Source: Styela clava
Lineage: Eukaryota; Chordata; Ascidiacea; Stolidobranchia; Styelidae
DNA length: 64,000 bases
Direction of reading: 5' to 3'
Assembly: GCF_964204865.1 (NCBI RefSeq)
Contig: NC_135261.1
Location: 7,502,001-7,566,000, forward strand
The notes below the pieces were generated by a model. It ran no database searches, had not been told where the DNA came from, and worked only from the letters and a program-made list of their open reading frames with translations. A program made the position numbers and the translations under genes. Shown here piece by piece: positions 27,117 through 40,052 of this stretch; position 1 is the first letter of the stretch, and each line of letters opens with the position of its first letter.

Positions 27117-27660
27117 CAGTGAACGATCCAAAACAACCAAACACTCCAAAGGAACGGAAAGCATAAAATAAAAATAACAGATACCAGGCAGTAAAATACA
27201 AGAAAGACCACATACACAATAAAAAACACTGACCAACCCTGAAATCGAAGACACTTTCAATAGAAACTAAATGACCCCCAGAATCCAGTACAATAAACTA
27301 GCTACTGCAATTTACAAAACAGGCCGAGACATTTAAAAAGACTATAAACAGTTCTATAGGTGCACAACATTTGAACAATACTGATGAAAGCTAATTCCAC
27401 GACAAAACTGGAAACACAACACCAAATGAACTGTAATTGCACTGTACTGATAAAAACAATAACACGGTCCCTACGTCAGCACACTGTCCAGCACTAAACA
27501 TCCAACGGTCACACAACCACAGACAAACATCCCCGAAGACCAGAGGCACCCACACAGACACAAAACACCCACCAATTCAACCGAAACACTCAGACGACTG
27601 GCCCTCGTCAACCCACGGTGCAGACCACGCCGCAAAAAGGGAAGGCTGACAGTGTCACAG
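27117..27660. other. A/C-rich, strand-skewed island
   Basis: The plus strand is strongly biased to A and C (for example acacaaccacagacaaacat), unlike the balanced AT-rich sequence on both sides. A plus-strand open frame at 27437-27649 has a composition-driven Thr/His/Pro-rich product with no recognisable domain. It could be a fragment of a retroelement or of a transcribed repeat; undetermined. Confidence 0.4.
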
Positions 27661-28163
27661 CGCCACCAAGTGTCCTCGCAGATAGAATACCAAATATGGA
27701 AACGATATCACATGACGTCATTTAACAGGCAAAACAAGGGTCGTCACAATAGGTATGGATAAGAGTATTGATTTTCAACTGCAAAAACGCAATTCTTTAT
27801 TTAATAATATCAACTAGAATACCTTTATTGAATAATATTGGCGTCTGTACGTAGCGGGAACATATTTTAAGCTATGAGTAGGGTTACCATATTTTTGTGA
27901 CTTCAAAGCGGGACGCCTCCAAAGATCAAGACCCTCAGCTGCAGTGGTGTATCTAGGTAAAATGGCGCCCATGGCAAAGGTTTAGAAATGCGCCCCCTAC
28001 TTCGCTTGTTTCCTCTTTCGTTTACATGAAATTGATTGCTCTCAACTACGCAACATAACAAGCAATTTAATAACTACACAATAAACAATAAGCAGTAGAC
28101 GGTCGGGCAATAACAAGATCTTAGAATAGTATATTTCGTGACGCAAATTTGCCAATGATTTCA

Positions 28164-28349
28164 TCAAAATTTTTTGTTTTTGTTTTTACCCTCTTTATAC
28201 TTAATATAGCCAGATCGCAAAGCTTTCCTGGCTAATTGAAGATCGAAGGTATGATGTTTTAGTTCACTAAACGACCGATCGCAATTTTCTATGGATACTG
28301 CCAATGTCAGCAAAATTTGCAAAGCTATCCGGAGATTGAGGAAATTCAA
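28164..28349 (-). pseudogene. hAT transposase C-terminal dimerisation fragment
   Basis: The open frame includes NLRIALQILLTLAVSIENCD followed by RSFSELKHH, which matches the conserved C-terminal dimerisation region of hAT transposases (pattern LxILLTLPVSxxxxERSFSxLK). Only about 45 residues of the domain remain and the catalytic core is absent. It belongs to the element 27942-29045. Confidence 0.85.
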
Positions 28350-28397
28350 AAATTACTCTTTGACACACACTGTTTTCTCGTCATAGTCTATATCTTA

Positions 28398-28680
28398 CAT
28401 GGGCAATCTACGGCCTGCTGGCCAAATCCGGCCCGTTGGCTATTTCAAACTAGCCCGCCTGATGCTTCCACAACCAAACTAAAGCCAAATTTTGATGTTT
28501 TAGCTGAAAAATAGCTCGAGCAGTTTGTTTAGATTGCGATTAAATTTAGTTTTGGTACGATGCTTGTTGTTTTCCACTTTTGCTTTTGTAATACTGTAAA
28601 TATTGTCCATAATATGTAACTATTTACGTCACAATTACATGGCCCGTCACTATAGGCGGGCAAAATATGGGCCCGTGAAC
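28398..28680. mobile_element. MITE nested in the hAT element, inverted relative to 49774-50069
   Basis: It shares long stretches with the reverse complement of 49774-50069, such as atccggcccgttgg, gcccgcctgatgct and gattgcgattaaatttagtt. The ends are blurred by divergence, so limits are approximate. Confidence 0.7.
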
Positions 28681-29045
28681 CAAAGACCATTTTATTCCAT
28701 GCGATATTCATTTAAGAATCCCACTACATTTTTGCCTTTCCTTTTTAATTTGTACATGGAAATCGGCGTCAATAATTCCTGTTTATTGCTCAGATTTCTA
28801 TCCACGCTCCACAAGCATGAGGTTTCTCTCCGGTATGGATTTATAAGTGACTGAACAAACTGCATTGATCGTTGGAAACTGCAAACTGCATTGACTTTTG
28901 TTAAATTTGTTCTGATTTAATTAGAAATACGAGTTTCATTCATTTTCAAGTTTTATTGAAAATTAAACAATTAGAACTTTTTGCGTTTTTGCGCCCCCGT
29001 CCAAACGGCACGAGCCATGGCTGCCATACCCTAGATACGCCAATG

Positions 29046-30343
29046 CTTAGCTGTGATTTTTTGACTTTACATTTTCCGATTTTGCCAAATAGGCCTACAT
29101 TTAAAGCCATCCCGACTGTCTTCATTGACCATATCGAGAGTTTATGAGCTGTCTGTCTAAATATCGGTTTCAGTTCGAAAAATAGAAGGAATTGACGGTA
29201 TCGATACAAAATAATTTAAATTTAACCACACAACGATTGCAGTGCACTTTATCTGTATCATTAACGTTTTTTTTAAATATGGGTATTCTCGTTTTAAGTC
29301 CTTTGTAAATGTACATTTACAGGTACAGACAGAGACAGGGCTTACACGTCACAAATTGTTATTGCTGGCGGAAATCAACGAAACAAACAAAATCTCGCAT
29401 TCACCAGTAGCCTAGCACAATGGTTCCCAACCTCTCTACTCTGGTGAACCCGTAAAATTAAATGTACTCGCGGTCCGGCAAAAACTTGAAATGACCGAAA
29501 CAGAAAAGAATAACATACAGTTGCGTAATATAATGCAACGTCGGGCATTCAGTATATGCTTCTAGACAAAAAAGGCACACTTCAAAACACTTAACACGAA
29601 GAAAAACTATCAAATAATGTGCCAGCCTCAAATTGAAATGGGTGAAACATAGAACAATACCATATATTTGCGTAATGAAATGCAGTGCTGGGCACCCGTT
29701 ATGCGTGAGGACGGTACACATAAAACTTCTCACATGTAGCCTCACATGTACGTTCTCAAAATGTAGCATACAGGCCAAATCATGTATAAACACAATCTAG
29801 TGAGAATTTTTCAGCTATTTCGTTTCCAATATATATTTCAAACGAGGACTCGTCGAAAATACGGACTACAGCTTGATTGCTCGATTACATAGCGATGGGT
29901 ATTCGTTATCAAGAGATATCCAAAACAGTGACAGTGATTCTTTTTTAAATCTGGACTGTAAAGTAGAATTACAATTTTATTCAATCTTTTTTCTTTTTCA
30001 TCGGATTTATAATATTAATTCCTCTGCAGCTGATCGACGCCTCAAGCGAAGTGAATTTACATTACAATGACAAAGTCATCCGCAACTTGGCACCAGGCTC
30101 AAAATACTGGGAAAGATCCCTGCAGCCCATGCTTTTTTGCGCGTCTCGTGACCACATGCAGGTTTGCATTAAGTTCATATCTTACTGTAATATTGTACAG
30201 TTCTTGACTGTTTTTGGTTTAAACAAAGAAATAGTCATAAAGTTATATATGTATGGTCATATTAAGCACGCAGTAAAGAAAAAGCACGCGTGTCGATATG
30301 ACGCAATATGACGGCGGAAGAGAAATTGCGTGATGAACCAACG
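29046..30343. other. Gene-free stretch with a hAT-like terminal fragment
   Basis: Text at about 29418-29480 (caatggttcccaacctctct then cgcggtccggcaaaaac) looks like a hAT end. Two short near-repeats of gcatatt... type frames in 29458-29793 share the phrase for CPxLHxITQxY twice, which suggests a decayed internal duplication. No gene was recognised. Confidence 0.4.
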
Positions 30344-30577
30344 CTGCGATGTTATTGCACCGTAATCGTAAGTTGGAAGCCGATAAATAAAGACATTGTC
30401 TCGTTAAAGTGTCTGACATAGACGTGACGTATTTTGTAGTCGAGGCGTTGCTGTTGCTAATCGATTAGCGACAGACGATTAGCTGTCGTCCACAAACCAA
30501 CAAACAACAAGTCAATATATACTATCTCACCCCCAAACTGGTACCAAAATAGCACTAGCTTTACTGCGTTCTATGAC
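30344..30577. repeat. Interspersed repeat, copy 2 (copy 1 at 966-1200)
   Basis: Same orientation as copy 1, with shared text ctgcgatgttattg, acagacgattagctgtcgtc and ccaaactggtacc. Nature unresolved (solo LTR or SINE-like). Confidence 0.6.
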
Positions 30578-30628
30578 GCAGTAAATAAGTCTGTTAATAA
30601 ATTTATCGACGAGGAGGTCCGTGTAACC

Positions 30629-31087
30629 CAGGGCTCGGCAACCTTTTTTCGCTCGCGGGCCAAAATAAAGGTTGCAAGTCATTTGCGGACCGCACATATT
30701 TTTAGAAAGTTGAAAACCGAACGGATGATACTTTTTATGATAAAAATCAAGCAGCGATACACCTATTGAATAGAATATAGATTTATTTCCTCATTGCATT
30801 TCATAAAATTCCATTTAAATATTTTCAGCGCTATTGAACCCTTTGCACTTAGCATCAAATTTTCTGCGTTTTGTTGCCATTTGTCTAATTATATTTAAAC
30901 CATATGCTCATTAATTAAACGAGTAATTGTGAATTATATACCTGTTAGGTTATAATACAATTCAATCTAAAGAATATAATCGTTAAAACGGCTGTTTTGT
31001 TATGATAATTCAGTGAAGTATCACGGGCCGGATTATATTACTCTGCGGGCCGGATCCGACCCGCAGGCCGCAGGTTGCCGACCCCTG
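30629..31087. mobile_element. hAT-like MITE, inverted relative of 10094-10552
   Basis: The left end cagggctcggcaacc and the right end ggttgccgacccctg are inverted repeats. Internal text is the reverse complement of the 10094 element across most of its length (gaaaaccgaacggatgatac). The outer 8-bp flanks do not match each other, so the target duplication has decayed or one end has been rearranged. Confidence 0.8.
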
Positions 31088-31129
31088 GACTGTAGCCGAT
31101 ATACGTCTGCGTAAACGTTAACTGCTCAA

Positions 31130-34100
31130 TATTCGATTTTATGTCAGTCTCTTAACAAGATAAATATGCGCTGCTTTCGTTGGCGAGCGATATCAGCAAT
31201 CATATCCATCTTAACCAGTGGCATACCACTAACACTCATTAACCTCTGAGCACTAGGAAAATTATAAAATTTAGAAAAATTCATTCATAAGACTGTATTT
31301 GATTTTTAACCTTGTAAATAGATAATATTTGCGACAAGAATTATGACCCAATTAGAAAAATAAATGATTGCTGATTTTAAAAATGTTTAGACCGGTTAAA
31401 TTCTTTCAAAATTGAACAGCGAGGTATAAATGAATAACATTTTGAATGTCGGGACCTCTAGGCTTCATCCCACCTTGCCTAATGGGAAATCCGGCACTGC
31501 TGTACGCCCTATGTCAAATCGCAAAACAGTTATATTGTATGGGCGCGTTACCTCGACAATAATTTATCGTTGTCACGGGGCCGTGTTCCCTAGCGGTCGT
31601 TATCTGTGGATTGTCAACTGCACGCCTGTTCACAAAATATAAATCAAGAATATTGTCGACGTGCGCTATATCGAACGATAGTTGACTATTGCCTTGTTCT
31701 GAGCTGGTTGACGAAATAAAATATTCTGTAATTAATTCACCAGATGGCGAATACGTTTTTTTTACTGGAAGGTATGTCGTCAGCGACTTTATCATGAGTT
31801 TGAGAGTTAACTAGCCATTTGAGACATAAATTATTCAAAGTTGAGATGGGACTACAACTAAGTCTATATTTTGTGATGTAATAATACGATTGGCATTTGA
31901 CCATTTGCTAACTTAATTTCGTACGCTTTTCTAGCAAATAATACAAAGTTAACAAAGCAACCTGACCCCAGACCCAACGTTATAGAACGAACAACAGATA
32001 CAGAACATATTATATTGTGAAGCGACAAAGATAACTAGTAGCTGATATAGAATGACAGTCGAGCAAAAATTCATGGAACACAAAAAACATTACTATGGCA
32101 ATCATGTAGAATAGATATATACACGGTCATAAATGAATAAATGACAGAACTATTGTGACGACAATTATCCGCGTTTAAAAGCAGATTTTAAACGTTAAGT
32201 TGATTTATGATTCGTGATTTACTAATTACATAATTTTTGTTCACATAATATGATAAAGCAAAGATCTTCTGAAATATAAAAGGATTTTCACTAGATGGAA
32301 TAAAGTCCTACATAAAGGTCGACTGTTCCATTTGACTAACTATTCTAAGCAATTTAATAGTTTTTATACCAAAGTTTAATTTTATCTTATGAATTTATAC
32401 GTATAGTTCAGTGCGCAAAACAAAAATAAATTTTATGACCATCTGAACAGATGTTTGAAAATCTTCTGAACAATTACCAATCGATCAACATTTACCAAAT
32501 ATATGCCATACAAGCAGAAACTCTCCCTTTTCAACACAATTGCAGACTAGATATTTTGAAGCATTCAAAAACCAAAAACAACACGAATTTACAGAATAAA
32601 AATGTTTCTTTTTTGTTCTGTAGAAAAAAATCCTAAATATCTAATCCAATGACGTACAAGATTGTTAGCGCCATCTGCTGTGTTAAATTCCCAGTAGGGT
32701 TGAAATAATAAAAGATATCAATGGATTAAATTGAAACAAGTATTTCAGTTGAAGTTCGGGGTCATTTTCTCACGACCTTTAATATTTATATGTAAATCCT
32801 CCAGGTGAATTGCGTTTAAAATAAAACTAGTGGAAAAATTCCGTCGATGATAAATACTTTGACGCAAATCAACGAGGCTATAAATAAATCCGTAAACTTT
32901 TGTTACAAATCCATCCATTAAACTGCAAAAGAAATTATATGCATATTAACTAGCATTTGAATCATTTATTTTCTATTGCATTTAATATGGCATCAATTAT
33001 TTTTTCTGATCTGAAAACCCTGTTTTTACATTTGAAAACTTAGATTTCCAGCCAATCGCAGAATTCAAAACGGTTCAAATTAAAGGTGTTTTTCCGACTA
33101 TGACGAGCAATCATTACAAAATTGTTTATTTCACTTAGCACAGCTAGAGGACAATACTTAGCTAGTGTCTGTATTCTGATATGGCCAATTATTCTACTGG
33201 GAGGTCTGTTTTAATAAACACATCATCGAGAAGGTCCGTGTAACCGCACAATATTTAATTTAAACCAATCTCTTTAACAAGATAAAGATGCTCTGCTTTG
33301 GTAAGCAATTTCAGCAATAAAATCCATCTTAACCCGTGGCATCGTTAAAACTCATTAACCTACGAGCACTAGGCTAAATTTTCGAATATAAAAAAATTCA
33401 TTCGTTCGATTGTATTTAATTTTTAACCTTCTAAGTAAAAATCATTTGCGACAATACAGACCTAATATACAGAGCATATTGTAATGTGAAACAACAAAGA
33501 TAACTAGTAGCTGACAGAGAATGACAATCGAGCAAAAATTCATGGAACACAAAAACATAATCATGGCAATAATGTGGAATAGGAATAATATAAGTATATA
33601 CATAGCCAAAAATGAATAAATGGCAGAACTGTTGTGACGACAATTATCCGGGTTTATAGGCAAATTTTTTACCATTAAGTTGATATATGATTCGTGATTT
33701 ACTAATTAGATAAATTGTGTTCACATGATATGATAAAGCAAAGATCTTCTGAAATATTAAAGGATTTTCACACGATGAAATAATGTTTTACATAAAGGTC
33801 GACCGTTTCATTTGACTAACTGTTCTAAGCAAGATCAATTTAATACATTTTATATCAAAGTTTCAATTTAATCTTATGAATTTATTCAAATAGTTCAGTG
33901 AGTAAAAATAGATAAATTTCACGAAACAAAGTGTCCGAATACACTTATCCGAACAGATGTTTGAAAAATTTCTGAACTATTTTTCCTTTTGAAAGAGGAC
34001 GATGCTCAAATATATTAACACGAAAATCAAAGTAAAGCAGAACAGTTGATGAAAATAGATTGTTTTATCTACGCGCCCTATGGATAAGTAGAATTTGAAA

Positions 34101-34319
34101 ACAAAATTAGAAATTTTCCATTGCTTGACATGCCTTCTAGTTAAATTGTGGATAAATTGGAACAAAACAAAAAGCTGAAGAATTGAGATCAACGAACGCC
34201 AGTCGCTATAACACCAACACACAGCAGTCTGTCATTAACTGTTAACCTAACCCGGTGTAAAATTATTAGTATTGTAATTATGGGAATCTCGGGATATTGA
34301 CAAGTTGATTCCATGTCAG
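31130..34319. repeat. Compound flank between array units, with a second deletion scar near 32475
   Basis: 31130-32470 matches the downstream flank of the array genes (38570-39700, 62680-63600). At about 32475 the sequence switches to the upstream flank (compare 37500-38110; for example acatttaccaa, then acaagcagaaactc). From about 33190 it returns to a downstream flank that leads into the stop codon of copy 2. Gene exons are missing at the switch, which fits a deleted unit. No intact gene was seen. Confidence 0.65.
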
Positions 34320-37141
34320 TTACAATAAACCATGACACATTTCATCAATGTATTCCACTCTCATGCTCATGTAATTATGCCATGTTTGAGGATAAACTCG
34401 AATGTATCGACATATTATTACATGCGGAAACATGTTGGTGACCTTGGTGTTTCTGTCATTATTTCCAGTGAATACCTGAAATATATAATAAAGATCAAAA
34501 ATATCACAATAACCTCAGTAGGAACTAACAAAATATAGTAAATAGTGAATATAAGTGATAGTTCGATTACAGTTGAGTATATATTAAACTAACACAGGGG
34601 TTTGCAACATTTTTGTCGTTGGGCCATATAACCAACTTCAGACATCTAGCTGGGCTACACAAAATATAGTTTTTTCATGTAAATAACGAATTAAAAAATT
34701 CTTGTTCAGCCTTACAGTTATAAAGACAACAGGCAAACGGCCGAAGATTCACGCAGCGACAAGGGCCATGTGAGCGCTTTTTTAAACATAAACTGTCGGA
34801 TTAGGATTTTATGCTTGATGAAAAAAATCTTGAGTGTTGACAAGGGCCACACTAAATCGCGTTCCTGGTTGTGGCCCGCAGCCCGCCTGTTGCACATCCC
34901 TGATCTAAATATTAAATAGCCACTATGTAGTGTAGAATTCCCCGCCTGTCAACAAATTTCTCTGATAAGAGTTTTTCATGCATTTTGCTGTCTTCTTGCC
35001 AAGTTAACTGGTATCTAATTTAATTAATGAGTATAATTTTATAATAAGTCACTATTTCTTTTCTATAGATGTTTTTTATTTGAATTTTATATGAAAAACA
35101 GCAATTTCTCTGCTGGAAAGCTCGTTAACAATGACTAGAAAATTCCATATTATGATAAAACTGTTAAAATCATTTTCATTTGCAAATCTAGCTTGATTAC
35201 TAAATACATCCTAAATGCTGTTTTATTAAGGCAAAAACAGTTTCAAGATACTATCTTACCTTGTCTGAACCATTCTCTTGTATTGTTATCATTGCGCTGG
35301 TAGAATTCCCGTACGATATTTTGAAAGACCGAACCCATTGATCGTAGTCTGGTCGTCCCTGTGTCACGATTCCTTCTATTTGTTTTGGCGCCTTGAAATC
35401 TACCTGATGCCATTCTCCTATCGCATCTATGAAAATGAATCATTTATTTTAATATTCTACGAAGAGGTCATCCCCACTCACATTTTCCAATGCACCCAGT
35501 CTAAATTCTATAATTTTGCAACAGGCAGAAGAACTAACTAGAAATCAAAGTTAAATCAAATAGCAACCACATTGCACCACATATAAGTATACGTTTGATT
35601 GCATTCTGTGTTATATGATAGATATTTTTTACCGTGATTATGAACTCTTTCGAGTTCATAATTAGTTGTGAATTAATTTAAAGTTTTTTTTGAAGTTTTA
35701 TTGAGAATTTATGTACTTGTCAAATATGATATAATTTAACAAACATTCAAATAAATTTGTATAAGTTAAGAATTTGGATAAAGACATAGTTTCCACAAAC
35801 GCGAGAAAAAAGTATATTTTGCAGCGCTAATTGTCAGTGATTTTCAATGATCATTTATGATAATTGTAGAAAATCAAAATAACTTACTTCTAACAGAAGC
35901 CCATACAGCCCACTTTCCCCCAGAACGATCCACATTGTCCAATCTCCCATAATAAGCTTGATAACTGGAACTAGAAATTGATGAAGCTGTGATTTGTGAG
36001 TCAGGAATGATATGACGATTCTTTACACCCATGTAGCAAATCTCAGCTGAAATTAGAAGTGACCACGCTGTGTATGGTAGATAATTTCATTTCTTGATTG
36101 TTTTTAGTTGGAAGCATTGTAGGGAGGAAGAACTTATGTGCGGAAACAAATGTGGGAACATGCGATTGAAACCATAATTATTGTAAATGTTTTTGATTAT
36201 ATTTTTTCGGCGAGGTTAGATATAATAACAGACTATCGTATTTATTATGAGCAACCATAATTAATTCAGTGACATAAAGTAAAGTCTCTTAACCTTATAA
36301 TAAAAGTTGCCATTGTCATATATGATTGCCGCTCAAAACGACTCAGTTTGCCTATTTCTCTAAAATGCTTCATTTATGCAATATTTATAAATATTTATTT
36401 ATGCAATATTTATGTCTGATATAAAAACAGTTATTGGCACAGAGTGTGCCGTACACAGATATTACTCTTGTTTAATTTCAATGATTTTGACATTAATCTG
36501 TTTTATTTTCAAGCAAATAATTGAAGTTGGAAAAGTTGGAAATATACAAATGTAATTAAAATTAAGAACTTCGGCATATGTTTGACAGCAGTAAAATGCT
36601 TACGATTTAGCATCTTCTTCATGAACTTTTGACCCTTCAGGAATGAATCTTAAATGAATAAAGTAGATGAATAACAAATTGTTAAAATATTTTGAAATTT
36701 AGAGTTTTAATAACAGTTCTGTCTCGTAAAATTCAAAATTCGAGTTCAGATCGAGTTATAATTCTTCGCACACTAAATTAAAAAATAACATATTGAAAAT
36801 AAATGATTCGTAATAAATTGAAATTAATTGAAAATTATTTATCTGATGGAAAAATCTTTCCGATATGATTCATTCAAACAATCACCTTCCAACTTATTTA
36901 TTCTTTCTTCTAAGTGTTCCGCTGTTCCGGGTTCACCCCGTTCTCCTTTTATTCCCGGTAATCCACGTATTCCTCCATTTCCTCTTTTTCCTGGCCTTCC
37001 TTGGCACTGACTCGAGTCACATCTGGCGAGACTCGCATTGCCGTTTGCCACCACGTGTGAACAAAAGTCATACAATGTTGGCATATGACAAAGAACACAG
37101 GGAATCAGCAATACAAAACAACAAACAACAAGTAATTTCAT
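34320..37141 (-). CDS. Secreted collagen/F5-8C protein, array copy 2, 260 aa
   Basis: Exons (minus): 37141-36886, 36648-36604, 36046-35888, 35426-35260, 34475-34320; 783 bases, same lengths and phases as copy 1. The signal peptide, Cys-rich part and eight Gly-X-Y triplets are nearly identical to copy 1 (one triplet GNG instead of GNE). The F5/8C domain keeps the frame residues but differs from copy 1 in the loops at 124-127, 150-154 and 178-183 and at 242-246 after PQTW. An upstream acceptor aatag lies 18 bases before the ATG. Intron 4 contains a MITE (34595-34902). All splice sites and the reading frame are intact, so it is probably functional. Confidence 0.9.
34595..34902. mobile_element. 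hAT-like MITE in intron 4 of array copy 2
   Basis: Ends caggggtttgcaac and gttgcacatccctg are inverted repeats. Diverged copies occupy the same intron of copy 1 (about 22432-22680) and copy 3 (about 40276-40552), so insertion came before the gene duplications. It is a useful dating mark for the array. Confidence 0.75.
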
Positions 37142-40052
37142 GATTGTAATACCGTTAACCTATTAATGCAGGAAGAAGAATATGAAAAGCTTTCCAAAAT
37201 AGGTACAAATTTCAATAACATAAATTGTCTCAAAAAGGGTAATTAATTTTTTGTACACTCCAACAGCAATATAGCTTATCTATCATTTTGGTATCTGCAT
37301 CATGGGCATGATATTTGCTGAAAAATTCTTCAAAAACGTAGGGAATTCATAATTTAATCACACACCCTTAATATGTTCAAACACCAATCCCGTAATATCG
37401 TATTGTACTCTAATAATTTTACCTTCTTCCTCGATTTACTAAGAATATTGTTGACTTTCTACTCTGAGTGATGTCTTGTCTTAAACCCCGTCAAAATCAA
37501 TATTTCTTTCGATCAACATTTATCAATATATTATGCTATACAAGCAGAAACTCGAACTTTCCACCACAATCGCAGTCTAGATTTTGAAACATTCAAAAAC
37601 AACATACACGTATTTAAAGACTGGAACTGTTTCTGCATTGTTCTATGAAAAATCTCAAATCTAATTTTCTGAGTGGAAAGAGTCAGTGACGTACAAGCGT
37701 ATAACTTAAGTTTGCTTTTACCAAATAGGCAGATTGAAGGCGCCTTGATTTGTTTAAACTTTTCAGCAGGGTTGAAGGATCAAAAGATATCAATGAAGTC
37801 ACTTGAGACAAGTGCTTCAGTTGAAGTTCGAATCATCTTCTCACGACCCTTAATATTTACATGTGAGTCCTTCAAGTCAATTGCGTGCTAAGGAAAAATT
37901 CCGTCGATTATAAATATTGTGACGTGAATTAATGAGGCATTTATTAAATCCGTAAACTCCTGTTAGGAATTCATCCATTCAAATTAAATATATTCATTAT
38001 TTAACTGCATTTGAATCACTAATTTTCTAATATATTTAAAATGTTAGCAATTATCTCTTATTATCTGAAAACCCTGTTTTTACATTTGAAAATCTAGATT
38101 TCCATCCAATCCAAATATACTTACAATGCAAAAACCAAAACGGTTCCAGAAAAAAGGAATTTTTTTGACTATGACATGCATCAATTACAAAATAATTTTT
38201 TTCACTTAGCCCTACTAGAGGCTAACACTCAGCCAGTGTCTGTATTCTGGTATGGCTAATAATTCTACTGGAAAGTCGATACTCCTGTAGTGTGTGTACG
38301 AGGTTAGAGTTAAGCCATAATATTATTCCGATTTTCCTTGTTAGAGTTCTATTACGAGTTTGAAAACTGTCTCTGTTAGCTAAGTGAATATACCCCCTAC
38401 CCATAAATTTTAGTCCATTTATACAACTTGATTTAAAATAGGCGAACAAAATTATATACCTCTATATTGGTACACAGACTTCTGGAGCGCTGGAAAGTCT
38501 GATTATACACACATCAACGAGGAGGTACATGTAACCGATATACCGCACGATATTTGATTTTAAATCAATCTTCTGAACAAGATAAGGATGCGCTGCTTTG
38601 GTAAGCAATATCAGCAATAATATCTATCTTAACCCGTGGTATGTCATTGACACTCATTAGCCTACGAGTACTATAATAAATTTTCAAATTTAGAAAGATT
38701 CATTTTATAACAATATTTAATTTTTAACCTTGTAAATAGAAAATTTTGCGACAAGAAATATTAACCCAATTGAAAAAATAAATAAATGCTGGTTTTAAAA
38801 ATGTTTGAACCGGTTAAATTCTTAACAAGCCTTGAAAATTTAACAGCGAGTTATAAATGAATAATATTTTGAATGTCGAGACCCCTACGCTACCTTGCCG
38901 AATAGTAAATTCCGCACTGTGGTACCGTTGCCACAGTGCCATGTTCCCCTAGCGGTCGTTATCTAGTGAATTGCCGCTTCTCCTGCAGTGTGTGTACCAA
39001 CTTAGAGCCAGGCCATAATTTTATTCCGATTTTCCTTATTTTAGTTTATTACGAGTTCGGGGAATGTCTGTGGTGGCCCAGTGAATATACCCCTTCCCAT
39101 AGGCTTCCGTCTCTTTACACAACTTGATTTAAAATTGGTGAAAAAATTAGTTACCTTTATATTGGTACACACACTTCTGGAGCGCCGGATTGTCAACTGC
39201 ACGCGTGATAACAAAACATAAAACAGGTATATTGTCGATGTGCGCTACTCCAAACAACAGTTGACTACTGACTTGTTCTGACCTGGTCGACGAAATAAAA
39301 CATTCTGTAATTTGTTCACCAGATGGCGAATTTATATACACGGTAAAAAATGTATAAATGACAGAACTGTTGTGACGATAATTAACCGTGTTTAAAAGCC
39401 GATTTTTATCATTAAGTTGATTTATGATTCGTGATTTACTAATTCCATAATTTTTGTTCACATAATATGATAAAGCAAAGATCTTCTGAAATATTAAAGG
39501 TTTTGCACAAGATGAAATAATGTTCTACATAAAAGTCGACAGTTTCATTTGACTAACTGTTCTAAGCAAGATCAATTCAATACATTTTATACCAAAGTTT
39601 TAATTTTATCTTATGCATTCATACGTATAGGTCAGTAAGTAAAAATTAATATAAAATTGCATAAAACAAACTGTCCAAATATACCAACTATACTAAGAAT
39701 TTTCGAACAATTATTCCTTTTGAAAGAGGGCGATGCTCAAATATATTTACACGAAGATCAAAGAGAAGCAGAGCAGTCGACAATTGATAAAAATGAACTC
39801 TCTTATCTACGCGCACTGTGTATAAGTAGACTTTGAAAACAAAATTCCAAATTTAACGTTGGTTGGCGTGCATACTAGCTAAATCATGGTCAATTGGAAC
39901 AAAGCAAAAAGCTGAAGAACTGAGATCAAAGAACGGCGGTCGCTATAACATCACCGCACTGCAGACTGTCATTTACTGTTCCTGGTGTAGAATCATTAGT
40001 ATTGTACATATTACAATCTTATTGATAGATTGCCAAGTTGATTCCATGTCAG
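37142..40052. repeat. Upstream flank of copy 2 joined to the downstream flank of copy 3
   Basis: 37142-38160 matches 24932-25800; 38510-40052 matches 31130-34319 in part and 62680-63939. Near 38220-38470 and again near 38950-39180 a stretch (tgtgtgtac...attccgattttccttgttag) is itself repeated. No exon lies in this segment. Confidence 0.6.

Larger units (their letters stand above)
27942..29045. mobile_element. hAT transposon relic with target-site duplication, 1.1 kb
   Basis: The left end cagtggtgtatctaggtaaa and the right end ccctagatacgccaatg are inverted repeats. The 8-bp flanks are ctcagctg (27934-27941) and cttagctg (29046-29053), seven of eight identical, the signature of hAT insertion. 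Inside lie a transposase C-terminal fragment (28164-28349, minus) and a nested MITE (about 28398-28680). The autonomous transposase is lost. Confidence 0.85.

Noticed and set aside
27437-27649. A 70-codon Thr/His/Pro-rich protein
   Set aside because: Its composition follows from the A/C skew of the region; no start context, splice signals or family resemblance.
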